Assembly (NCBI GenBank): GCA_016183145.1
Contig: JACPFE010000586.1
Location: 1-11,469 of the forward strand
Length of the DNA: 11,469 nucleotides
Reading direction: 5' to 3'
Origin: Deltaproteobacteria bacterium
GTDB taxonomy: Bacteria > Desulfobacterota > Binatia > UBA9968
Each line of letters starts with the position of its first letter. The stretch's first letter is position 1. The notes beneath the pieces were generated by a model. It did no database searches. It saw only the letters and a program-made list of their open reading frames with translations, and was not told the origin of the DNA. The position numbers and the translations under genes are program-made. Of this stretch, positions 1 to 6,011 are shown piece after piece.

Positions 1-622
1 GCGCGCCTTTGAGAATTCTCGCCGCCAAATCTTCAGCGGCTTTCATGACATCGCCGGCGGGCACGGCGATATTGACCAGACCCATACGCTGCGCTTCGCC
101 GCCTGTGACGTTGTCGCCGGTGAGACACATTTCCAACGCCTCCGCGACGCCCACCGTGCGCGGCAGTCTTTGCGTGCCGCCTGAGCCGGGAATAAGGCCG
201 CGCTTCACTTCCGCCAGGCCAAGCTTCGCGTCTTCGGCGGCCACGCGCATGTCGCACGCCAAGGCGAACTCCAAGCCGCCGCCAACGCAGTAACCGCGGA
301 TCGCCGCGATGGTCGGCTTGGTGATCGCCGCCACCGCGCGGGTTTGTGATTGGATCGTCGCCGAAAGTTTTTGCTGGCGCCGCTCAATGGGCGAGAACGG
401 GGTCTCGGCGCGTTCTTTCAAGTCCATGCCCGCGGAGAACGCCTTCTCACCCGCGCCGGTGAAGATCGCGATGCGGATACCGGGATCTTCTTCGATTTGA
501 CGGCAAGCGTCGACCAGTTCTTTGGTCACCTGCCGGTTCATCGCATTCATCGACTCCGGCCGGTTGAACGTGACGAAAGCGATCTGATTACGCACTTCGA
601 ACAGTATTGTTTGGTATTCCAT
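1..622 (-). CDS. Enoyl-CoA hydratase/isomerase (crotonase family), 3' end beyond the window
   Basis: Crotonase-fold enzyme that would hydrate (or isomerise) an enoyl-CoA in the cytoplasm. From the ATG at 622, 207 codons stay open to the window edge, so the C-terminal roughly 50 residues are missing. The first oxyanion-hole segment is FSAGMDLKE (62-70), and the second is GYCVGGGLEFALACD (110-124). GLIPGSGGTQRL follows at 142-153. The two glutamates used by true hydratases are both present, E118 (GGLEF) and E138 (GLAEV), 20 residues apart as in mitochondrial crotonase. This favours hydratase activity over a non-catalytic family member. The Met in GMDLKE replaces the common Ala or Cys. A GGGAGG lies 13 nt before the ATG, with GGTAA nearer. 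The 392 bp between it and the upstream substrate-binding gene hold only repeats, so it may have its own promoter. The exact substrate cannot be told. Confidence 0.95.
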   Translation of the reverse strand, partial: MEYQTILFEVRNQIAFVTFNRPESMNAMNRQVTKELVDACRQIEEDPGIRIAIFTGAGEKAFSAGMDLKERAETPFSPIERRQQKLSATIQSQTRAVAAITKPTIAAIRGYCVGGGLEFALACDMRVAAEDAKLGLAEVKRGLIPGSGGTQRLPRTVGVAEALEMCLTGDNVTGGEAQRMGLVNIAVPAGDVMKAAEDLAARILKGA

Positions 623-674
623 ATCTTATTACCTGCCTCCCGTCCTATTTCAGACTATTGATGTTTTCTCTCCC

Positions 675-759
675 GTCATTCCCGTGAAAACGGGAATCCA
701 GGCCCGTGGAAAAAAACACAATGGCACAAAATCTGGATTCCCGCCTGCGCGGGAATGAC
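675..759. repeat. 85-bp bipartite inverted repeat (GTCATTCCCG family)
   Basis: Two 27-nt arms, 675-701 and 733-759, are inverted copies apart from a few bases in their middles, and are separated by a 31-nt spacer. The outer ends read GTCATTCCCG and CGGGAATGAC. Each arm also folds alone: TTCCCG/CGGGAA on the left and TTCCCGC/GCGGGAA on the right. This is the layout of a REP-pair or MITE-like dispersed element. Ends of this kind (GTCATTCCCG...GGAATCCAG) recur in many proteobacterial genomes. No coding capacity is seen. Confidence 0.85.
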
Positions 760-797
760 AAAAAGAAGAGTCGACCTCCAGTTGACGTTAACGGAAC

Positions 798-818
798 CCC
801 TCGGCTTCGAGCCGAGGG
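798..818. repeat. Perfect 9-bp-stem hairpin
   Basis: CCCTCGGCT and AGCCGAGGG flank a TCG loop. The hairpin stands between the substrate-binding gene stop (1015) and the enoyl-CoA hydratase start (622), both on the minus strand. It could stop transcription between them, but no U-tract follows on the minus strand, so a terminator role is unproven. Confidence 0.5.
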
Positions 819-918
819 TTGTTCAGTTCCTTCACTTTCTCCTTGGCGCCCATTGCGCTCTGGATCTAAAGTTCCAAACGTTCACTCGCTTCGCTCAGTT
901 CAACGCCCCCTCTTTCGT

Positions 919-941
919 CCTCCCCCGCGACGCGGGGGAGG
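919..941. repeat. GC-rich palindrome, part of a repeat cluster to about 970
   Basis: CCTCCCCCGCG and its exact complement flank a single A. A second short palindrome follows at 950-969 (CCCT...AGGG, containing GTCGAAGGG), then GGGAGGTGGGGGT. The cluster resembles the CCTCACCC-type palindromes elsewhere in the window, but is more diverged. The 623-1014 stretch otherwise shows no gene I would defend. Confidence 0.55.
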
Positions 942-978
942 AAAGCCTGCCCTGAGCCACGTCGAAGGGAGGTGGGGG

Positions 979-1014
979 TTTGAACGATTTGAACGGCTGG
1001 AACGGTTTGAACGT
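979..1014. repeat. Four tandem 9-bp units, consensus TTTGAACGG
   Basis: Units read TTTGAACGA, TTTGAACGG, CTGGAACGG and TTTGAACGT. The array abuts the stop codon of the substrate-binding protein gene (TAG at 1017-1015, minus strand). It is a micro-satellite-scale repeat with no evident function. Confidence 0.7.
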
Positions 1015-2010
1015 CTATCGTCCCTTCGCCTTTCTTTCCTGCGCCAACTGCTCAAGAAATGACAAATCCAACAGCTCGCTCACGTTTAATTTCATCGCGG
1101 ACAGGTTTCTATCGTTGGCGATCACGTTTTCCATCGCTTTGGCGGTGATCATCGGCAGCCCCGGGGTAACTTGACTATAGACCCGGCGGGTTTCCTCCAG
1201 CTCTTCGACTACATTGGATCGGTAGTATTCGCCGAGAAACTTTATTACGCGGTCCTTGTTCTTTTCGTCCCGGTAGAAATCCATGCCGTCCGCCAGCCCG
1301 CGCATGAAGTTCATGACCGTCTCTCTCTCGGCACGGATAAAGGATCGCGTTGTAACCGGTCCGGCAATCGTGTATTCAAAATCCTCCTTGGAAAAATCGA
1401 TAAACGTGGGGTAACCCGCCTTCCGCGCCTTTAGCGTGAACGGCGATTGGAGCACTGTCGCCTGAACTTGCCCCGCCATGAGCGCCGTCCAACGGTCTCC
1501 CTGACCACCAATGCCAACGATCTGCACTTCCTTGTCAGGAATTAAGCCAAGCCGTCGCGCGGCCAGCCGGGCAATGAAATCCGTGCTCGATCCGAGCTGG
1601 CTGACCCCGATTCTCTTCCCCTTGAGATCTTCGGGGCGCTTGATAGAAGGATGAGCCGCCAAAATGTAGTCCAGACGGTTGCCAACGGCGCCGATAAACT
1701 GAAACTCCCTGGCGCCCTGCGCCCAAGCAGCCACCACAGTGGAGGCGCCTTGCAATTGCAGCAAAAGGTCACCAGAAAGCGCCGCCTGGATGCCCATCAG
1801 CCCGCCCCTGATGTAGATCGGTTCAATCTTCAAGCCGTGCTTTTCGAATGAACCCGAGCGGTAGGCGACCCAGAAATAACTGGACGAACCTCCCAGCGGG
1901 TAGCCGACCTTGAGCTCGCGGAGAGGTTTGGGTTGGGCGAACGATAACGATGGAAACAGAAAGAAAGCCGTGAGTAAGATTGTCGAAGCAATATTTGACA
2001 TGATCGCCAT
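1015..2010 (-). CDS. Exported NMT1/SsuA-type ABC substrate-binding protein
   Basis: Periplasmic solute-binding protein of the NMT1/THI5-like (SsuA/TauA-like) group; these capture small organic solutes for an ABC importer. The protein has 331 residues. A signal peptide spans about 1-25, with hydrophobic core TILLTAFFLF and likely cleavage SFA|QP. The mature part starts with RELKVGYPLGG (31-41) and has the family segment EDLKGKRIGVSQLGSSTDF (127-145). The start at 2010 is chosen because GGAGGGTAACT immediately precedes the ATG. An upstream ATG (2091) would add 27 residues that come from the repeat at 2050-2087 and would spoil the signal peptide. No permease or ATPase gene is in view. Its place next to acyl-CoA genes suggests an organic-acid ligand, but this is inference. 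Confidence 0.9.
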   Translation of the reverse strand: MAIMSNIASTILLTAFFLFPSLSFAQPKPLRELKVGYPLGGSSSYFWVAYRSGSFEKHGLKIEPIYIRGGLMGIQAALSGDLLLQLQGASTVVAAWAQGAREFQFIGAVGNRLDYILAAHPSIKRPEDLKGKRIGVSQLGSSTDFIARLAARRLGLIPDKEVQIVGIGGQGDRWTALMAGQVQATVLQSPFTLKARKAGYPTFIDFSKEDFEYTIAGPVTTRSFIRAERETVMNFMRGLADGMDFYRDEKNKDRVIKFLGEYYRSNVVEELEETRRVYSQVTPGLPMITAKAMENVIANDRNLSAMKLNVSELLDLSFLEQLAQERKAKGR

Positions 2011-2041
2011 AGTTACCCTCCTTCGAGACCAGACCAAACTT

Positions 2042-2431
2042 CTAGATATCCTCACCCTCGCCCTTTGGGAGAGGGCAAGGGTGGGGGCCATCCAACGCGC
2101 GAATGATACACTCTAGGACCGCCTCCGCGTCAGTGAGAACCTCATTGTCCCAAAAGCGTAAGACACGATAGCCTTGCCTTTCGATGAAAACAGTTCTTCG
2201 TTGGTCGGCCTTGATCTGAGACAAGTGCTGCCCTCCATCCAGTTCCACTACCAAACCGCGCTCGACACAGCAAAAGTCGGCGATATACGGGCCGATAGGA
2301 TGCTGGCGGCGAAATTTAGCGCCGCACAGTTGGCGGTCACGCAAACATACCCAAAGTTTTTTCTCCGCGTCGGTTATTTCCCTTCGCAGCTTACGAGCGC
2401 GAATCTTTTGATGACCTGGGTACGGTAGCAT
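2042..2431 (-). CDS. DUF559 family protein, putative PD-(D/E)XK nuclease, copy 1
   Basis: Small 129-residue protein of the DUF559 family, related in fold to Vsr and other restriction-like endonucleases. The cellular role is not established. Visible family marks are TDAEKKLW (20-27), RRQHPIGPYIADF (41-53), VVELDGGQH (61-69) and LRFWDNEVL (91-99). D52, E64 and D66 are the likely metal-binding acidic residues. The ATG at 2431 is used; a TTG at 2437 is also possible. The last dozen codons (PHPCPLPKGEGEDI) are read from the palindromic repeat at 2050-2087, and another copy of the repeat begins 10 nt upstream of the start. It interrupts the run from the DUF35 gene to the substrate-binding gene, as an inserted cassette would. 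It is clearly homologous to the gene at 5500-5895. Confidence 0.85.
   Translation of the reverse strand: MLPYPGHQKIRARKLRREITDAEKKLWVCLRDRQLCGAKFRRQHPIGPYIADFCCVERGLVVELDGGQHLSQIKADQRRTVFIERQGYRVLRFWDNEVLTDAEAVLECIIRALDGPHPCPLPKGEGEDI
2050..2087. repeat. CCTCACCC-type palindromic repeat inside the DUF559 copy 1 3' end
   Basis: It starts CCTCACCCTCGCCC, has a CCCTTTGGGAGAGGG centre and ends GGGTGGGGG, so the two halves are near complements. It supplies the last codons of the DUF559 gene and lies 40 nt upstream of the substrate-binding protein start. The same family occurs at 2441-2473, 2520-2550, 5516-5554 and 5897-5931. Confidence 0.85.
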
Positions 2432-2440
2432 TCGCAACTG

Positions 2441-2473
2441 CCCTCACCCTAGCCCTCTCCCAGGGGGCGAGGG
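2441..2473. repeat. CCTCACCC-type palindromic repeat upstream of DUF559 copy 1
   Basis: CCCTCACCCTAGCCCTCTCC runs into CAGGGGGCGAGGG, the same family as the element at the other end of the gene. It sits 10 nt before the DUF559 start codon (minus strand), where the promoter or leader would be. Confidence 0.85.
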
Positions 2474-2519
2474 AATAAATCGAATCCAGATTCCAGTTTC
2501 ATCTCCACATCAATCTTTA

Positions 2520-2550
2520 CCCTCGCCCTCTGGGAGGGCAAGGGTGAGGG
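2520..2550. repeat. CCTCGCCC-type palindromic repeat just after the DUF35 gene
   Basis: CCTCGCCCTCTGGGAGGGCAAGGGTGAGGG ends 3 bp from the stop codon of the DUF35 gene (2553-2555). It can fold as CCTCGCCCTC/GAGGGCAAGGGTGAGG in either strand. It could stabilise the 3' end of the acyl-CoA dehydrogenase/thiolase/DUF35 message or reduce read-through, but no T-run follows it. Confidence 0.8.
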
Positions 2551-2552
2551 CA

Positions 2553-2972
2553 TCAATTGGCCAGCTCAAAGCACGGCAGCTTGATATTCGGATCATGGGT
2601 TTGCTGGAAAACCACCTTGACCCGGTCGCCCAGTTTTACTTTTTCCTTGGCATCGCCCACCAGCCGGCTCTCCATGATCACGCCTTCGTCCAGGATCACG
2701 TTGATGTAATAAATCGGCACCTCTTCTTTGAACGCCGGGTTGCGTGGCACGCGGACCAAGGTGAAGGTGTGAACCTTGCCGGTCCCCTTGGACTCGATCC
2801 AATCGAGCTCGCTGAAGCAATCGACGCAGGCGACACGCGGAAAGAACTGCACCTTGCCGCAGCTCTTGCATTTTTGCAGCAGCAGCTTGCCGGCGGCGGC
2901 GCCCTCCCAGTAAGGCTGATCGACTTTGTTGATCTTCGGTAAACTTTTCTGCGGTGCTCTTGCTTCGGCCAT
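2553..2972 (-). CDS. DUF35 OB-fold protein with rubredoxin-like zinc ribbon
   Basis: A 139-residue small partner protein of thiolase-like enzymes. The zinc ribbon has four cysteines, C35/C38 (KCKSCG) and C49/C52 (ACVDC), followed by an OB-fold C-terminal half (HTFTLVRVP, VKLGDRVKVVF). An N-terminal helix carrying DQPYWEGAAAGKLLLQ is typical of the family. DUF35 proteins form complexes with thiolase-like subunits: archaeal thiolase/HMG-CoA synthase, and the Ltp2-ChsH2 retro-aldolase of steroid side-chain breakdown. In the archaeal complex they help shuttle CoA intermediates. The ATG at 2972 follows AAGGAGATAATC. Only 2 nt separate it from the thiolase-like stop, and its ribosome site overlaps that stop, so translation is very likely coupled and the products probably form one complex. 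Confidence 0.92.
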   Translation of the reverse strand: MAEARAPQKSLPKINKVDQPYWEGAAAGKLLLQKCKSCGKVQFFPRVACVDCFSELDWIESKGTGKVHTFTLVRVPRNPAFKEEVPIYYINVILDEGVIMESRLVGDAKEKVKLGDRVKVVFQQTHDPNIKLPCFELAN

Positions 2973-2974
2973 GA

Positions 2975-4123
2975 TTATCTCCTTTCCATCACCAACGCCG
3001 CCGTGGTGCCGAGGTTGCGGCCATAATTCAACCAGCCGATTCCCGTCACCAAGGCCCGCTCCGCTTTTTTCACCTGATGCCCGTCCGCTTCACCGCGAAG
3101 TTGCCGCAGCGCTTCAACGACGTGGAGAAAGCCGCCTGCCAGGCCGGCTTGGCCGACCGACAGCTCGCCGCCACCGGTGTTGACGGGAAAATTCCCCCGA
3201 TACGTGAGATCATGCGCGTCAACGAACTTTCCTCCATCGCCTTTCTTGCAAAAGCCCAGGTCCTCGATCTGAATCATGACGGCGATCGGATAATCGTCGT
3301 AGATTTCCACCAAGTTGATGTCCTGGTGCTTGACCTCCGAGAAAATACGCTCGCCCACCACTTTCATGCCGAAGGTGGTTTTATCCGGCAGCATGTTCGC
3401 CACCTGGTAGTGCGAGATTTCAGCATCGGTGACTAAATAGATCGGCTTATCGGTAATTTTTTTGGCTCGCTCTTCGGAGGCCAGGACGACGCATTCCGCG
3501 CCGGAACAAGGCATCACGCAATCGAAGAGCCGGATCGGATCGGAAATCATCCGCGAGTTCAAATAGTCTTGCATGCTCATCGGCTCGCGAAACAGCGCTT
3601 GCGGATTGTTGAGCGCGTTGTCGCGCTGCGCGATGGCGATCTTGCCGATCTGTTCCAGGGTCGTGCCGTACTGCGTCATGTGCAGCCGCTGGATCAGCGC
3701 CATCAGCGAATTCGGCCCGCCATAGCCGTAGACGTCGACGAAGTTGCCGCGCTGGTATTCCAACTGCCGCTGGGTCGGATTGCTCCGGTCGAAGGAATTG
3801 CCGCCGACCAGAACCGCGACATCAATATGGCCGCACTCGATGGCGTCCGCCGCCCGGCGCACGCTCATGACGCCACCGCCGCCGCCGTAATCGCCGTTGA
3901 GCACCCAATCGACTTCCAAACCCAACTGCTCGGCCACGTGGGGCGAATAATCCGGGCTTACCTGCGTGGTGATGGATAGCCCGCGGATTTCTTTTTTGTG
4001 CAGCCCCGTCTGCCGCAGCGCATCGCGGATCGCGTCGGCGTAATACCACAGCACCGACGCCTCCGACTTACGCGAATACTCCGTCGAGCCATAACCAACG
4101 AAACAAACTTTTTTACGCCTCAT
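2975..4123 (-). CDS. Thiolase-like (SCP-x/lipid-transfer type) protein lacking the usual catalytic motifs
   Basis: A 382-residue thiolase-fold protein of the SCP-x/acetyl-CoA acetyltransferase-like group that pairs with DUF35. It opens with KVCFVGYGSTEYSRKS. The usual landmarks are altered. The nucleophile loop, normally holding the acyl-accepting Cys, reads NGDYGGGGGVMSV (76-88). The His-containing motif is replaced by EIYDDYP (273-279). The C-terminal GHP motif is replaced by GGGELSVGQAGLAGG (317-331). A classical Claisen condensation or thiolysis is therefore unlikely. A Ltp2-like retro-aldol reaction or another CoA-ester role is plausible, since those enzymes also lack the Cys. C202, C206 and C211 (DCVMPCSGAEC) are present but at a different site. 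The start at 4123 is chosen because GAAAGGAG precedes the ATG. An upstream frame to 4279 only translates the heptanucleotide repeat array. Confidence 0.9.
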   Translation of the reverse strand: MRRKKVCFVGYGSTEYSRKSEASVLWYYADAIRDALRQTGLHKKEIRGLSITTQVSPDYSPHVAEQLGLEVDWVLNGDYGGGGGVMSVRRAADAIECGHIDVAVLVGGNSFDRSNPTQRQLEYQRGNFVDVYGYGGPNSLMALIQRLHMTQYGTTLEQIGKIAIAQRDNALNNPQALFREPMSMQDYLNSRMISDPIRLFDCVMPCSGAECVVLASEERAKKITDKPIYLVTDAEISHYQVANMLPDKTTFGMKVVGERIFSEVKHQDINLVEIYDDYPIAVMIQIEDLGFCKKGDGGKFVDAHDLTYRGNFPVNTGGGELSVGQAGLAGGFLHVVEALRQLRGEADGHQVKKAERALVTGIGWLNYGRNLGTTAALVMERR

Positions 4124-4151
4124 CTCTCTCGCTCCTTTCTCGCTCAGTGCT

Positions 4152-4256
4152 GAGTAATGAGTCCTGAGTCCTGAGTCCTGAGTAATGAGTCCTGAGCAAT
4201 GAGTCCTGAGTCCTGAGTCCTGAGTCCTGAGTCCTGAGTGCCGAGTCCTGAGTCCC
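4152..4256. repeat. Fifteen tandem heptanucleotides (GAGTCCT and variants), with an inverted set to 4315
   Basis: Exactly 15 units of 7 bp: ten GAGTCCT, two GAGTAAT, and one each of GAGCAAT, GAGTGCC and GAGTCCC. From 4264 to about 4315 the same words appear inverted (ACTCAGC twice, ACTCGTT, ACTCAGG, ACTCGTT...). The intercistronic RNA between the acyl-CoA dehydrogenase and the thiolase-like gene could therefore form long, slippable hairpins. The stop codon of the dehydrogenase lies inside the inverted set. Related sequences recur at 9964-10044 and 10945-11019. Confidence 0.95.
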
Positions 4257-4304
4257 CTCCCCGGCTCAGCACTCAGCACTCGTTACTCAGGACTCGTTGC
4301 CTCG

Positions 4305-5429
4305 TTACTCAGTACTTAGCCATTTAGTTCCCGCCGCCCGATCCATCTCACTTTCCCGTCCGTAGAGCAACCGCAGCAGGCGCGCCTCACGGTAGAAGCC
4401 TTCGAAAGGAAATTCCTTGCAGACACCGTAGCCACCGTGAATTTGAATAGCAGTATCGGCGGCCTCAAAGGCCATCTTCGCCGCCCGCTTTTTTGCCAGA
4501 GCCGCTTCTTTAAAGTAGGGCAGTTCATGATCGGCACGCCATGCTGCTTCCAGTGTAAGCCATGTGCAGGTGCGCAGGTCAACCGAAAGGTCGGCGAGCA
4601 TCCACTGAATCGCTTGCCGTTCCGCCAACCGCCGGCCGAAGGTCACCCGATTGCGCGCATGCTCGATGCTCTCGGCCAGGCAACGCATGGCAATGCCCAG
4701 AGACCGGGCGGCGATGCGCAACTGCTCGGAAGCGACGATCTCCTGCACCTGATACTCATAGCCTATCAGGCGCTCCGCTTGAAGCTTGCATCTCTGCAAC
4801 GTGAGTTTGCCGACTGTAACGTCCGCGGTCAACTCCGTCTCCGCGCCGATGGCAAGCCCCGGCGTATCCCGGTCGAGCAGAAACAAGCCGGCCCGGCTCG
4901 AGCCCTCTTCGCGGGCAGGAAAAAGAAACAGAACCGCGCCGGGATCGATGACGTCGATAACGGTGTTGCTGAGCAAATAGCCGCCAGCAATTTCCCGGTA
5001 GCGAGTGGCGAGGCCGTTGAGCGTGCCGCTCTTGTGCATTTGATCGAACGCCAAAACCAGAGATAGCTTTCCGTTCACCAGGTCCTGAGCGTGCTTGCTC
5101 GCTTTCATGATGCCGGGAATGCATGCCGGTCCGAAAGGCAATATGGTTCTGCCGAACTCGCGGTAAATCAACGTCCGGGCCACCATACTGAGCGGTTCCG
5201 CCCCGTCCCACGCCGGCAGCTCCAACGCCCAAAGGCCGATGCGCCGCGCGATCTTTGTCAACGTCGCCTTCACTTCAGGGTCAAGAGCGCGCAGCGGCGG
5301 CGCCCCTGGCGGCAAGAACAACTCTTCCTGCCGTAAAAAATCGCGCTCCCGCGCCACCAGCTCGCGTTGAACAAACTGCGCCGCGGTATCGCGAATCAAT
5401 TTTTCTTCCTCTGTAAATTTGAACTCCAT
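4305..5429 (-). CDS. Acyl-CoA dehydrogenase with an isovaleryl/long-chain-type catalytic Glu position
   Basis: FAD-dependent acyl-CoA dehydrogenase that would introduce the alpha-beta double bond into an acyl-CoA and pass electrons to ETF. The protein has 374 residues. It has an N-terminal helical part (FTEEEKLIRDTAAQFV), a mid beta-domain, and C-terminal signatures RNRVTFGRRLAERQAIQWML (259-278) and AIQIHGGYGVCKEFPFEGF (327-345). The usual catalytic Glu (YEGT motif) is absent: the site reads LLYGRESE (354-361). E235 in ASEQLRIAARSLG aligns by eye with E254 of isovaleryl-CoA dehydrogenase (DLERLVLAAGPLG), so the base is probably relocated. It precedes the thiolase-like/DUF35 pair and likely feeds it. 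Its last codons and stop (AGTACTGAGTAA) are made of heptanucleotide-repeat sequence. A GGATAAGAAG precedes the ATG, a weak ribosome site. Confidence 0.93.
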   Translation of the reverse strand: MEFKFTEEEKLIRDTAAQFVQRELVARERDFLRQEELFLPPGAPPLRALDPEVKATLTKIARRIGLWALELPAWDGAEPLSMVARTLIYREFGRTILPFGPACIPGIMKASKHAQDLVNGKLSLVLAFDQMHKSGTLNGLATRYREIAGGYLLSNTVIDVIDPGAVLFLFPAREEGSSRAGLFLLDRDTPGLAIGAETELTADVTVGKLTLQRCKLQAERLIGYEYQVQEIVASEQLRIAARSLGIAMRCLAESIEHARNRVTFGRRLAERQAIQWMLADLSVDLRTCTWLTLEAAWRADHELPYFKEAALAKKRAAKMAFEAADTAIQIHGGYGVCKEFPFEGFYREARLLRLLYGRESEMDRAAGTKWLSTE

Positions 5430-5499
5430 CTTCTTATCCGTTCAATTGGAGAAACGTAGTGCGATCAGCGATGAACTGAAATATTTAGCTCCTACAGTG

Positions 5500-5895
5500 T
5501 TAACGCGATTCCTTCTCCACCCTCGCCCTTCTAGGGAGAGGGTCAGGGTGAGGGTTGTTCAAAGCCAACACAATCTGCTCTAACGCTGCGTCCGGGCTCA
5601 CCAGTACTTCATTATCCCAAAAGCGAAGCACCCGATAACCGCGCTTTGCGAGATAAGTGGACCTCTTCTGATCTGCTTCGGCTTGGGTCGCATGCTGTCC
5701 ACCGTCAAGCTCCACGACTAAACCACGCTCGACACAGCAAAAATCAGCAACGTAGGGACCAATGGGATGCTGGCGACGGAATTTCAAGCCGCAAAGTTGT
5801 CGTGTCCGTAATCTTGCCCAGAGTTTACCCTCAGCATCTGTTTGATCGCGGCGCAAGCTACGCGCGCGATTTCTTAATTTCACCGAAACGGGCAC
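5500..5895 (-). CDS. DUF559 family protein, putative PD-(D/E)XK nuclease, copy 2
   Basis: A 131-residue paralogue of the gene at 2042-2431. It shares TDAEGKLW, RQHPIGPYVADFCC (41-54), VVELDGGQH (60-68) and GYRVLRFWDNEVL (86-98). The probable metal-binding residues D51, E63 and D65 are intact. The start is GTG at 5895; a second GTG at 5883 would remove four residues. The final tail (PHPDPLPRRARVEKESR) is read through the palindromic repeat at 5516-5554. Another copy of the repeat lies immediately upstream at 5897-5931, so the layout matches copy 1. The two proteins agree strongly in the core and differ at the ends, as expected for divergent members of a mobile or repeat-linked gene family rather than a recent tandem duplication. 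Function is unknown. Confidence 0.85.
   Translation of the reverse strand: MPVSVKLRNRARSLRRDQTDAEGKLWARLRTRQLCGLKFRRQHPIGPYVADFCCVERGLVVELDGGQHATQAEADQKRSTYLAKRGYRVLRFWDNEVLVSPDAALEQIVLALNNPHPDPLPRRARVEKESR
5516..5554. repeat. CCTCGCCC-type palindromic repeat inside the DUF559 copy 2 3' end
   Basis: CTCCACCCTCGCCCTTCTAG runs into GGAGAGGGTCAGGGTGAGGG. The halves are near complements, and the element encodes the end of the DUF559 protein just as at 2050-2087. Confidence 0.85.
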
Positions 5896-5896
5896 G

Positions 5897-5931
5897 CCCT
5901 CACCCTAACCCTCCCGCAAAGCGGGCGAGGG
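5897..5931. repeat. CCTCACCC-type palindromic repeat upstream of DUF559 copy 2
   Basis: CCCTCACCCTAACCCTCCCG, an AAA loop region, then GCGGGCGAGGG. It abuts the GTG start codon at 5895 (minus strand), mirroring the element at 2441-2473 before copy 1. Confidence 0.85.
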
Positions 5932-6011
5932 AAATAAAATAGTGCGGAATGATTCCTGACCCCAAAATCGACAATCAAAATTCTCACTACTGCTATTGCC
6001 TGATACCTTCT

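Noticed and set aside
798..818. Strong intrinsic terminator
   Set aside because: The stem is good, but no T-run follows on the minus strand where the neighbouring genes are transcribed, so it is listed only as a hairpin.
706..1062. Open frames across 706-1062 on the plus strand
   Set aside because: They run through palindromes and 9-bp tandem repeats and have repeat-derived composition.
2011..2091. A 27-residue N-terminal extension of the NMT1-type binding protein
   Set aside because: It is read from the palindromic repeat and would bury the signal peptide; the ATG at 2010 has an excellent ribosome site.
4152..4256. Possible CRISPR array
   Set aside because: Units are contiguous 7-mers without unique spacers, and no cas gene is present.
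4124..4279. A 52-residue N-terminal extension of the thiolase-like protein (repeats of SGLRTQD type)
   Set aside because: It only translates the heptanucleotide array; the ATG at 4123 has a proper ribosome site and begins the family's N-terminal strand.
4437..5066. A 209-codon open frame on the plus strand
   Set aside because: It lies entirely antisense to the well-supported acyl-CoA dehydrogenase, and its translation has no recognisable motif.
2042..5429. A complete organic-acid ABC importer with a catabolic operon
   Set aside because: Only binding proteins are visible; no permease or ATPase gene is in the window, so a complete transporter cannot be claimed.
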